17,405 nucleotides of DNA, taken from Legionellaceae bacterium (lineage in GTDB: Bacteria > Pseudomonadota > Gammaproteobacteria > Legionellales > Legionellaceae). The notes beneath the pieces were generated by a model, which saw nothing but the letters and a program-made list of their open reading frames with translations, made no database searches and was not told the DNA's origin. The stretch spans positions 1 through 17,405 of the forward strand of contig DAIDLK010000001.1 of NCBI GenBank assembly GCA_027449525.1. The letters are read 5' to 3'. Below are positions 8,690 through 15,575 of this stretch, in pieces (positions within the stretch are counted from its first letter, which is position 1; each line of letters starts with the position of its first letter). Made by a program: the position numbers and the translations under genes.

Positions 8690-9939
8690 CGATCAATTTC
8701 TCCAAAAACAATATCTTGACTTGCCAAAATAGCAACAGCATCTGACAACATATGCCCACGCACCATGGCATCGTAGGCTGCTAGATGTGCGAAGCCTGGT
8801 GCGCGAATTTTTAATCGATAGGGTTTGTTCGCACCGTCTGAGAGTAAATAAATACCAAACTCCCCTTTGGGTGCTTCTACGGCAGAATACACCTCCCCTT
8901 CCGGCAAACAAAAACCCTCGGTAAACAATTTAAAATGATGAATCAAGGCTTCCATGTCTTCCTTCATCACGGCCCGCTTGGGTGGCGTTATCTTATAATC
9001 ATCCAAACGCACGGGGCCAGGATTGTCGCGTAGCCAGGTAATGCATTGACGAATAATACGATTCGACTGACGCATTTCTTCAACGCGCACTAAATACCGG
9101 TCATAACAATCACCCGTCTTACCCACCGGAATGTCAAACTCAACTTGATCATAAGCCGCATAGGTTTGTTTTTTACGCAAATCCCAAGCAACGCCTGATC
9201 CTCGCAGCATTGGTCCACTAAATCCCCATTGCACTGCATCCTCGGGAGAAACAATACCAATATCCACTGTGCGTTGCTTCCAAATGCGATTATCCGTAAG
9301 TAACGTTTCGTATTCATCCACGCAGCCTGGGAAACGCTCGGTAAAAGCCCACAAATAATCCAACAAACTACCTTGACGGTGTTCATTCATCGCATCAATT
9401 TCACGCTCTGTATGCCACCGCGAGGGTTTGTATTGCGGCATAGTTTCCGGCAAATCACGCGCCACACCACCGGGACGATAATACGTAGCATGCATGCGGG
9501 CACCAGAAACGGCCTCGTAGCAATCAAACAACGTTTCACGTTCTCGAAAACAGTACAGCAACACGGTCATAGCACCAATATCAATTGCCGTTGCGCCGAG
9601 CCACAATAAATGATTTAAAATACGCGTCACTTCATCGAATAACGTACGGATAAATTGCGCACGCATTGGGGCTTCTATCTTGAGTAATTTTTCAATCGCT
9701 CGCACATACGCATGCTCGTTGCACATCATCGACACATAATCTAAACGGTCCATGTAACCTATACTGTGTAAGTAAGGCTTGGTTTCAACCAATTTTTCGG
9801 TGGCACGGTGTAATAATCCAATGTGTGGATCAGCGCGCACAATCGTCTCACCGTCCATCTCGAGCACCAGGCGTAACACACCATGTGCCGCGGGATGTTG
9901 TGGACCAAAATTAAGCGTGTAATTTTGTAGTTCAATCAT
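8686..9939 (-). CDS. nuoD: NADH-quinone oxidoreductase subunit D
   Basis: NuoD, homologous to the large subunit of [NiFe] hydrogenases, forms with NuoB the quinone-reduction site at cluster N2. The 417-residue product shows NFGPQHPAAHGVLRLVLE near the N-terminus (with the conserved quinone-site His), DPHIGLLHRATEKLVE, MCNEHAYVRAIEKLL, RGSGVAWDLRKK, GDCYDRYLVRVEEMRQS, and the C-terminal GEFGIYLLSDGANKPYRLKI ending in IDR. It is separate from nuoC, unlike the fused nuoCD of E. coli. It overlaps nuoC and nuoE by four bases each, and GGAG precedes its ATG. Length and motifs are normal. Confidence 0.98.
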   Translation of the reverse strand: MIELQNYTLNFGPQHPAAHGVLRLVLEMDGETIVRADPHIGLLHRATEKLVETKPYLHSIGYMDRLDYVSMMCNEHAYVRAIEKLLKIEAPMRAQFIRTLFDEVTRILNHLLWLGATAIDIGAMTVLLYCFRERETLFDCYEAVSGARMHATYYRPGGVARDLPETMPQYKPSRWHTEREIDAMNEHRQGSLLDYLWAFTERFPGCVDEYETLLTDNRIWKQRTVDIGIVSPEDAVQWGFSGPMLRGSGVAWDLRKKQTYAAYDQVEFDIPVGKTGDCYDRYLVRVEEMRQSNRIIRQCITWLRDNPGPVRLDDYKITPPKRAVMKEDMEALIHHFKLFTEGFCLPEGEVYSAVEAPKGEFGIYLLSDGANKPYRLKIRAPGFAHLAAYDAMVRGHMLSDAVAILASQDIVFGEIDR

Positions 9940-10607
9940 GCTTTTTCTCCAAGATAACGATTATCATGGCGAATTACTTTAGGTACCGTCACACGCGGCT
10001 CGATATCAACTGCCTCATAAATCACTTTTTGTAAGGTTGCATCGTAGCGCATTTCCACTTGCCCACTCAGTGGAAAATCTTTTCTAAAGGGATGACCAAT
10101 GAAACCGTAGTCCGTCAAAATGCGGCGCAAATCGGGGTGTCCTTCAAAGAGTAAACCAAACAAATCGTAAGCTTCTCGCTCATACCAATTAGCACTAGGC
10201 CAAATGGTATGCACCGAAGACACCACCATGTCATGTTCCGGCACACGAACTTTAACGCGCAAGCGATGGTTCAACGTAGTGGACAACAAGTGATACACTA
10301 CCGCAAAGCGTGGTTTGTGATCAGTCCTAGTCGGTAACACGACCGACTCAACGCCACGCGAAAACCCTTGAAAACTAGCGTTATCGGTTTCCCAGTCAGC
10401 CTGGCCAAAACGAAGGTAATCAACGCCGCACAAATCGATAAGTTGATCAAAAGCAAAACAGTTTTTCTCACGCAACTGCGTCAACAGTGGCACCGCTTGC
10501 TGTGGTGAACAGGTTAGCGTCACTTCATGGAATGCTTGCTCTACTGCTTCAGCCAGCTCAGGCCAGGCTTCACACAGGGCTTGCTGCAATTGCTCTTGCT
10601 TGGTCAT
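9936..10607 (-). CDS. nuoC: NADH-quinone oxidoreductase subunit C
   Basis: NuoC is the '30 kDa' structural subunit of the peripheral arm and packs against NuoD and NuoI. The 223-residue product carries the family signature WYEREAYDLFGLLFEGHPDL followed by RRILTDYGFIGHPFRKDFPL, and a conserved LCGVDYLRF near the middle. The first 40 residues are variable and helical. The ATG at 10607 has GAGGG eight bases upstream; that site overlaps the nuoB stop region. The 3' end overlaps nuoD as ATGA. The stand-alone form is usual outside Enterobacteria-like lineages. Confidence 0.97.
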   Translation of the reverse strand: MTKQEQLQQALCEAWPELAEAVEQAFHEVTLTCSPQQAVPLLTQLREKNCFAFDQLIDLCGVDYLRFGQADWETDNASFQGFSRGVESVVLPTRTDHKPRFAVVYHLLSTTLNHRLRVKVRVPEHDMVVSSVHTIWPSANWYEREAYDLFGLLFEGHPDLRRILTDYGFIGHPFRKDFPLSGQVEMRYDATLQKVIYEAVDIEPRVTVPKVIRHDNRYLGEKA

Positions 10608-10617
10608 CTATACGCCC

Positions 10618-11100
10618 TCACACATCGATAACTGCTTTGTGCCTAATTTTATTTTGCAATTGAATAATGCCGTACAACAGCGCTTCAGCGGTGGGTGGGC
10701 AACCAGGTACATAAACATCTACTGGAACAATCCGATCACAACCACGTACGACAGAATAAGAGTAATGATAGTAGCCGCCACCATTGGCGCACGATCCCAT
10801 CGATAAAACCCAGCGTGGCTCAGGCATTTGATCGTACACCTTTCGCAACGCTGGTGCCATCTTATTACATAGTGTACCAGCAACAATCATCAAGTCCGAT
10901 TGACGCGGGCTAGGACGTGGAATAATACCGAACCGATCAAAGTCATAACGGGCGGCATACCCATGCATCATTTCGACCGCGCAACACGCTAAGCCAAACG
11001 TCATAGGCCACATTGAGCCACTGCGTGCCCACTCCACCACTTTTTCCACACTGGTGGTTAAAAAACCTTGTTCTTTAAATACTGCTGCTGATGAGGCCAT
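10618..11100 (-). CDS. nuoB: NADH-quinone oxidoreductase subunit B
   Basis: NuoB binds the terminal cluster N2, which reduces quinone. The 160-residue product shows the ligand set C39-C40 (GLACCAVEMM), C104 (SMGSCANGGG) and C134 (YVPGCPPTAEALLYG), including the unusual adjacent cysteine pair typical of the family. The basic loop RFGIIPRPSPRQSDLMIVAG is also intact. The ATG at 11100 directly follows the nuoA TAA with no base between them, and GGAGTGGG in the end of nuoA serves as ribosome binding site. Length fits the family (about 158-190). Confidence 0.98.
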   Translation of the reverse strand: MASSAAVFKEQGFLTTSVEKVVEWARSGSMWPMTFGLACCAVEMMHGYAARYDFDRFGIIPRPSPRQSDLMIVAGTLCNKMAPALRKVYDQMPEPRWVLSMGSCANGGGYYHYSYSVVRGCDRIVPVDVYVPGCPPTAEALLYGIIQLQNKIRHKAVIDV

Positions 11101-11457
11101 TTATTCCCACTCCAATGCGCCACGCTTCCATTCATAGATAAATCCAATCACTAACACGCCTAAAAACACTGCCATAGCAGACAACCCAAACCAGCCGAGC
11201 TGACGCAGTGCCAAGGCCCAGGGAAAGAAAAAAGCGGTTTCTAAATCAAAAATAATAAAAAGAATCGCAACTAAATAAAAACGGACATCAAACGGAATAC
11301 GAGCATTTTCAAACGCCGGGAAGCCACACTCATACGGGTCATTTTTTGCCGGATCAGGGTTGTGCTTAGCCACTAAATTGGCCAAGCCAATTGCAACTAG
11401 GCCAATAATTGAGGCTATCATCATAAATACTAATACAGGCAAATAATTGCTTAGCAT
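11101..11457 (-). CDS. nuoA: NADH-quinone oxidoreductase subunit A
   Basis: NuoA is a three-helix membrane subunit at the junction of the two arms of complex I. The 118-residue product has helix 1 at about 7-29, the loop KNDPYECGFPAFENARIPFD with the conserved C44 that reports on the enzyme's active/deactive state in mitochondrial homologues, and helix 2 RFYLVAILFIIFDLETAFFF with its conserved acidic pair. It is the first gene of the nuo operon. AGGA lies seven bases upstream of the ATG, and a likely extended -10 promoter is found 34-42 bases upstream. No defect is seen. Confidence 0.98.
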   Translation of the reverse strand: MLSNYLPVLVFMMIASIIGLVAIGLANLVAKHNPDPAKNDPYECGFPAFENARIPFDVRFYLVAILFIIFDLETAFFFPWALALRQLGWFGLSAMAVFLGVLVIGFIYEWKRGALEWE

Positions 11458-11490
11458 GCTTTTCCTGACTCTGTATAACTACAGCTCAAT

Positions 11491-11499
11491 ATCATAACA
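11491..11499 (-). promoter_or_regulatory. Probable nuo operon promoter, extended -10
   Basis: Within the 112-base region between nuoA and the divergent orphan gene, the minus strand reads TGTTATGAT, matching an extended -10 (TGnTATAAT) with one mismatch. No good -35 is seen at 17 bases, which is tolerated by extended -10 promoters. It would place the transcript start about 25 bases before the nuoA ATG. Prediction from pattern only. Confidence 0.45.
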
Positions 11500-11523
11500 G
11501 ATTCGAACGCCTGCGAAAAGATT

Positions 11524-11551
11524 TTGTCATGTACAGAGCCGAATGTAATTC
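11524..11551 (+). promoter_or_regulatory. Possible promoter of the orphan gene
   Basis: TTGTCA (11524-11529) and TAATTC (11546-11551) are separated by 16 bases and lie 18 bases before the ATG at 11570. Both boxes are imperfect, and no Shine-Dalgarno sequence lies between them and the start codon, so expression level and mechanism are uncertain. Confidence 0.3.
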
Positions 11552-11569
11552 ATCTACTACACTGATATT

Positions 11570-13003
11570 ATGCCTAGCTATGTCTTGTTCAATACAATTT
11601 GTTGGGATGGAGTGGGTGACTTTACTCACTTTACTGACATCGTCAAAAAATTACGCGCTGACCCAAAATTTAGCGACATCGATTTTTTAGCCATTGTCTT
11701 CTGTCAACATGAACCGCCAACCTTCGACAAAATACGTCAGGAGTTGAGTGAATTGACTATCCCCTTCCTTTACGGAAATCGAGCTGACCACGAGCGCTAT
11801 AGCGCTGATGAAACGATTCAAGCACAGCTAGGTGAAGCAGATCAAGCCATTGTCATTTCGTATAACGCACTCTTGACTACTATTTACGAACCCTACCTCA
11901 AGAAAACTATTCCTCGAAAAACCATTGGCGAGCACGAATCGTCTCTTGAATGGTATTCTTTAACCGATCCAAACTCAGCATCAGCGCATTGTTATCAATT
12001 TAATCTTGGTTTACAGCCATCCATGAGCGGCATCAAAATTAGCGACATCCCCGCTATTAACCCGCTCAAAGCATGGAAAAGCCTGCAGGACGCTGAGCCC
12101 TTATTCGCCAATCGATTAGTAACTTTTACGCGCTGTCCACATCCTAAAATATTGCTTGCGCAAACACTGTTGGTTCCCGCCTATTTTAATAGGTATCAGG
12201 ATTTTCTGTCTTTTGTGCATTTTTTGGCAACGAATCAGTCCATCTCAAACAATAAGGATATTTTGATTTATTTATCAGGTATCCGGGAAGACAACTGGAT
12301 TTTTAAAAAGATTTTACCGAAACTTGTGGCATCACCTGTAAAACAAATTGAGATTTTAACGGCCAATCAAACAAAGCCTGAACGACTTCAAGTGAACCCA
12401 CTGGGCACGAAAACCATCCGAATCATGCGTGGATTTTATTTGAACGACCTCGCCTACGAAGCATTATTTCAATTAGGCAGAGGCGGCATCGCTGGCGTTT
12501 CAGGTGATAATTCGTTGGAGCGATGTGTATCCATGGATATCTTTCCTTTTTATTGGTCAACCAATGCCAACAAAAAAATCCCAACCCTAGATGCTTTACG
12601 GGCTATCTCGCAACGAACGGACCTCGGTATTTCATCGGTCGCTCGACAGTCCTACAACGTTTATTTTAATCCAGAAAGGGTATTTGAGCATCGAGAGAGG
12701 GCGCTTGCTGGTTCTAATCAAACAATCAATCGATCGCAAGATAATTTCTTATCCGTTGATGCCCAAGCAATGATTTCCAGCTGGCCAAAAATCACCGCTT
12801 GTTTAAAAAGAGAGTACAATTTCTACGACCGATTAGAGCCTATTATGCTTGAGGGTCTGCCAACCGAAGCACTACCGTGTTTCTTTCGAGAACAACACTC
12901 CATTCAGGCCACACTAGCAGCCAAACAGGCCTTAGCAAGCGAGCAAGAAGAGACCAAAAAAAATAATTCGATGGCAGATTGGCTGAAAAACTTGTTTCGA
13001 TAA
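11570..13003 (+). CDS. Protein of unknown function, possible GT-B-like fold and possible secreted effector
   Basis: I do not recognise this 477-residue protein. It lacks a signal peptide and membrane helices, so it starts as a soluble cytoplasmic protein. Two patterns recall glycosyltransferases of GT-B architecture: an N-terminal strand-loop-helix with GVGDFTHFTDIVKKL (14-28), and a C-terminal segment GRGGIAGVSGDNSLERCVSM (303-322) followed by DIFPFYW, like the GxxSxxEA...PFxY sugar-nucleotide loops. The tail is charged (SEQEETKK, 457-464) and ends in the short amphipathic piece MADWLKNLFR, reminiscent of Dot/Icm secretion signals. It is the only plus-strand gene here, sits alone between nuoA and thiDE, and has no clear ribosome binding site. 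Sample lines tallied by eye (20, 23, 23 and 30 G+C per 60) are poorer in GC than nuo samples (26, 30 and 35). The open frame is surely a gene; function is open. Confidence 0.85.
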   Translation: MPSYVLFNTICWDGVGDFTHFTDIVKKLRADPKFSDIDFLAIVFCQHEPPTFDKIRQELSELTIPFLYGNRADHERYSADETIQAQLGEADQAIVISYNALLTTIYEPYLKKTIPRKTIGEHESSLEWYSLTDPNSASAHCYQFNLGLQPSMSGIKISDIPAINPLKAWKSLQDAEPLFANRLVTFTRCPHPKILLAQTLLVPAYFNRYQDFLSFVHFLATNQSISNNKDILIYLSGIREDNWIFKKILPKLVASPVKQIEILTANQTKPERLQVNPLGTKTIRIMRGFYLNDLAYEALFQLGRGGIAGVSGDNSLERCVSMDIFPFYWSTNANKKIPTLDALRAISQRTDLGISSVARQSYNVYFNPERVFEHRERALAGSNQTINRSQDNFLSVDAQAMISSWPKITACLKREYNFYDRLEPIMLEGLPTEALPCFFREQHSIQATLAAKQALASEQEETKKNNSMADWLKNLFR

Positions 13004-13019
13004 GTTGAATCGTGCTGGT

Positions 13020-14390
13020 TCAATTGAATCCCACTGAGTGAAGCTCAGTAAAAACACCGAACAGGGTTTTAAAGTTATTGATTTGCTCTAAAAATTGTCG
13101 AGTTACTGCGATAGGATCACTTGCTTCAGTAATTGCCGATATCGATGCCACTCCCTCAACACCTGAGTGTAAAATATCCGGTAGACGTTGCATGCTGATA
13201 CCTCCAATGGCCACTAAAGGATAGTGGAGCGTTCTTCGCCAGCGTCTTAGTTGCTCAACTCCTTGCGGTTCATACGACGTCACTTTACTGGTTGTTGCGT
13301 AAACAGGGCCGCAGGCTATATAAGAAGGATTGATCGCATGGGCTCTCGCAACCTCATAATAACCATGGGTACTGACGCCCAAACACAGCCCTGCGCGCTG
13401 GATTGCTTCAAGATCCGCTGTATGCAAATCATCTTGGCCTAGATGAATACCACCGGCACCAAAGCGGATAGCCAATTCCCAATAGTCATTGATAAATAAG
13501 GTGGCAGCGGTTTGGTTGACGAACGTCACACTGCGCTGAATTTCCTGCTCCAAGATGGGTGTTGGCGTATTTTTGATACGTAATTGAATGCAGGTCACGC
13601 CTTGTGGGATTAATTTCTCTAGCCAATGACTGTTATTGACGATGGGATACAAACCCAATTCACAGCGTTTAAAAGGCTGGGGTAACTGCACTAACGGATG
13701 GGGTGAAACAAACGGTAGAAAAGCCTGATCCTCTGGCCAACCTTGCAGCAACAATCTTGTTTGGTCGTTACCCTTATCAGCAGCTGATACGATCTCACGC
13801 TGAACAACCATTCTTGCTATCACAATGGCGTCTTTAATAGCAAAGCCACGTGCCAAACACGCCGTAATAGCTGAAGACAAAATGCCCCCCGCATCAGAAT
13901 CCTGTTGTTTAGCCAATCGTTGCGTGGCAATCCAAAACGACTCTTGTCCATCGGTCCAATAATCTTGACTAAACCGCACGTCTCGGACGTGGTTCGCCTT
14001 AACTAACACGCTTTTCACGCCTAAGTCCACTAATGCATGAGCCGCTTGTTGAATCGCTTCATAGGTGGAAAAAGCACTGTTGACTATCACCACATCAACA
14101 AATGGCAACAATGCCCGCAAACTGTCTACGTACAGCTGTGGTTCAGTTAAGATAGTATCTGGTTCAGCAACCACTTTCCCTGCGTAAGTTGTTAAAAAAC
14201 CTGCTGTTTTTTGATGATCAAATAAAGCCTCACTCCCCAGCTTGACAGCACTCGGTTGAATTTTAGCTTGAGTGACAAACTGCTCAACAGAAACAGCGTA
14301 AGGTTCCACGTCAAGCGCTTTCAACACGTTCAAGTCATCCTGGCAGGCTTCGGACATTATCCAAACAATCGGTTGGTTCATAGGAGTCAT
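13020..14390 (-). CDS. thiE: ThiDE fusion: degenerate HMP(-P) kinase domain plus thiamine-phosphate synthase
   Basis: The C-terminal half (about 245-440) is thiamine-phosphate synthase, which joins HMP-PP and thiazole phosphate. Its expected active-site residues are present: R271 and K273 (IQLRIKN), N301-D302 (FINDYWELA), D321 (LGQDD), S340 (LGVSTHGYY), T366 and K369 (YATTSK), IGGI (395-398) and SISAI (416-420). The N-terminal half (about 7-205) aligns by eye with ThiD (VKLG, SQDYWTDG, LSSAITACLARG, KDAIVIA), but the GxDxxGGAGIQAD loop is reduced to SEACQDD, TPNLPEA has become NSAFSTYEA, KGGH is KANH, and the catalytic HGTGC is DAGGI. It therefore probably cannot phosphorylate HMP. The frame is intact, so the fusion is presumably kept for ThiE. 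It begins 14 bases after the tRNA-Leu 3' end without a visible ribosome binding site; the ATG at 14381 is an alternative start. No TPP riboswitch fits upstream. Confidence 0.93.
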   Translation of the reverse strand: MTPMNQPIVWIMSEACQDDLNVLKALDVEPYAVSVEQFVTQAKIQPSAVKLGSEALFDHQKTAGFLTTYAGKVVAEPDTILTEPQLYVDSLRALLPFVDVVIVNSAFSTYEAIQQAAHALVDLGVKSVLVKANHVRDVRFSQDYWTDGQESFWIATQRLAKQQDSDAGGILSSAITACLARGFAIKDAIVIARMVVQREIVSAADKGNDQTRLLLQGWPEDQAFLPFVSPHPLVQLPQPFKRCELGLYPIVNNSHWLEKLIPQGVTCIQLRIKNTPTPILEQEIQRSVTFVNQTAATLFINDYWELAIRFGAGGIHLGQDDLHTADLEAIQRAGLCLGVSTHGYYEVARAHAINPSYIACGPVYATTSKVTSYEPQGVEQLRRWRRTLHYPLVAIGGISMQRLPDILHSGVEGVASISAITEASDPIAVTRQFLEQINNFKTLFGVFTELHSVGFN

Positions 14391-14404
14391 TCAATCATTT
14401 AAGG

Positions 14405-14489
14405 TGGTACCGAAGGCCGGACTCGAACCGGCACAGCTTGCGCCACCGCCCCCTCAAGACGGCGTGTCTACCAATTCCACCACTTCGGC
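14405..14489 (-). tRNA. tRNA-Leu (anticodon GAG)
   Basis: The minus strand gives an 85-base tRNA with encoded CCA. The acceptor stem is GCCGAAG with CTTCGGT (a G-U at the first pair, as in E. coli tRNA-Leu(GAG)), and the discriminator is A. The D arm is GTGGAATTGGTAGACAC, the anticodon loop is TTGAGGG with GAG at 14455-14453, there is a long variable arm as expected for Leu, and the T arm is GCCGGTTCGAGTCCGGC. It reads CUC and CUU codons. It lies 18 bases after secG and 14 before thiDE, so it is probably cut out of a longer transcript. Confidence 0.97.
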
Positions 14490-14507
14490 ATAACAGGTAT
14501 TACGAGA

Positions 14508-14831
14508 CTACTTTGTTGCAGCAGGTTGATCAACCGGCTGCGGAATATCCAGTGCATGCGATACTGGCTTAGCAGGAGCCACCGGCAATTCAGCTTGATA
14601 TTGACTAGCTAGTAACGTGGACAGTAACACACTGGTTAGGAAAAAAGTTAACACCAACACGCCCGTTAGCTTAAATAAAAAGCTACCAGTACCCTGACTG
14701 CCAAACACGGTATTAGATGCCCCGGACCCAAAGCCAGCACCAATGTCGGCCCCCTTGCCGTGTTGAATTAACACCAAGCTAATCAGCACCAACGCGACGA
14801 TCACGTGCACAACCATTATCACTTGATACAT
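14508..14831 (-). CDS. secG: Protein translocase subunit SecG
   Basis: SecG is the small accessory subunit of the SecYEG channel in the cytoplasmic membrane. The 107-residue product has two transmembrane helices (about 3-22 and 53-74) separated by the conserved loop LIQHGKGADIGAGFGSGASN followed by TVFGSQGTGSFL. The C-terminal tail is Pro/Ala-rich and variable, as in many gammaproteobacteria. The ATG at 14831 lies inside the end of tpiA (13-base overlap), with GGAAA upstream, so expression is coupled to tpiA. The order tpiA-secG-tRNA-Leu is conserved widely in proteobacteria. Confidence 0.97.
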   Translation of the reverse strand: MYQVIMVVHVIVALVLISLVLIQHGKGADIGAGFGSGASNTVFGSQGTGSFLFKLTGVLVLTFFLTSVLLSTLLASQYQAELPVAPAKPVSHALDIPQPVDQPAATK

Positions 14832-15568
14832 TTTACTATTTCCGAAAACTGGCCAGCATCGAGCGAGGCGCTACCAACCAACCCCCCGTCAATATCTGGC
14901 ATACCAAAAAGAGCATGCGCATTACTAGCACTCACGCTGCCACCATAGAGAATCGGCAAGCCGAGTGCACTATTACTATCCCGCGCACCAACCCATCTGC
15001 GAATAAAAGCATGCGCTTCTTGTGCTTCGTGGGGTGTTGCCGTTTGCCCGGTACCAATAGCCCAAACCGGTTCGTAGGCTATGACACACTGCTTAAAATC
15101 AGTAACTGAGTGACGACTAATCGCTGACAACTGACTATCAAGTACCGCATGCATTTTACCAGCATCCCGTTCTTGTAACGTCTCGCCAATACAAAGCACT
15201 GGAATCATACCATGTTCTTTCGCCCAGTGGAATTTTTCTGCAACACATTTTAAATCTTCGTGAAATAATTGCCGTCGTTCAGAATGACCAACCAAGACGT
15301 AGCGACAACCAAATTCGGTTAACATGCTACAGGCAAGCTCTCCCGTATAGGCGCCAGCTACTTTCACATAGACATTCTGTGCGCCCCATTGTAAGGCATG
15401 ATCGGTTAGGCGTGCTTGTACCAACGGTAAATAAACAGCCGGCGGAAACACCACACAGTGCGCCGCTAATTGCGGGGTTAATTCTTGTAACAAATGATCG
15501 AGCAAGCGGTTAATCGATGCTTGACTCCCGTTCATCTTCCAATTGGCCATGACCATTCGCTTACGCAT
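14819..15568 (-). CDS. tpiA: Triosephosphate isomerase
   Basis: TpiA interconverts dihydroxyacetone phosphate and glyceraldehyde-3-phosphate in glycolysis and gluconeogenesis. With the ATG at 15568 (249 residues), the active-site residues fall at their classical places: N9 and K11 (NWKMNG), H95 (VGHSERR), E166 (AYEPVWAIGTG, including the flexible loop 6), and the phosphate-binding LYGGSVSASN. A GTG two codons upstream (15574) also keeps the frame open, but TAAGGTG, which includes the glmM stop, is better spaced for the ATG. The gene follows glmM by seven bases and overlaps secG by 13. Confidence 0.98.
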   Translation of the reverse strand: MRKRMVMANWKMNGSQASINRLLDHLLQELTPQLAAHCVVFPPAVYLPLVQARLTDHALQWGAQNVYVKVAGAYTGELACSMLTEFGCRYVLVGHSERRQLFHEDLKCVAEKFHWAKEHGMIPVLCIGETLQERDAGKMHAVLDSQLSAISRHSVTDFKQCVIAYEPVWAIGTGQTATPHEAQEAHAFIRRWVGARDSNSALGLPILYGGSVSASNAHALFGMPDIDGGLVGSASLDAGQFSEIVKCIK

Positions 15569-15575
15569 GCTCACC

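Noticed and set aside
11469..11538. Inverted repeat CTCTGTA (11469-11475) / TACAGAG (11532-11538) bracketing the divergent promoters
   Set aside because: A seven-base pair of arms 56 bases apart is expected by chance reasonably often in about 110 bases, and it matches no operator I know.
13033..13049. Hairpin ACTGAG-TGAAG-CTCAGT as a terminator for the orphan gene or thiDE
   Set aside because: The stem is followed by A residues on the plus strand, and on the minus strand the T run precedes the stem, so it has the wrong polarity for either gene; it also lies within thiDE codons.
14391..14404. TPP riboswitch upstream of thiDE
   Set aside because: Only 14 bases lie between the tRNA and thiDE, and no CUGAGA-type thi-box motif is seen near there.
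14405..14430. Duplicated tRNA-Leu 3' end as an attachment site marking an island
   Set aside because: I looked for a second copy of the tRNA 3' end near nuoA and between the two inserted genes and saw none; no integrase is present.
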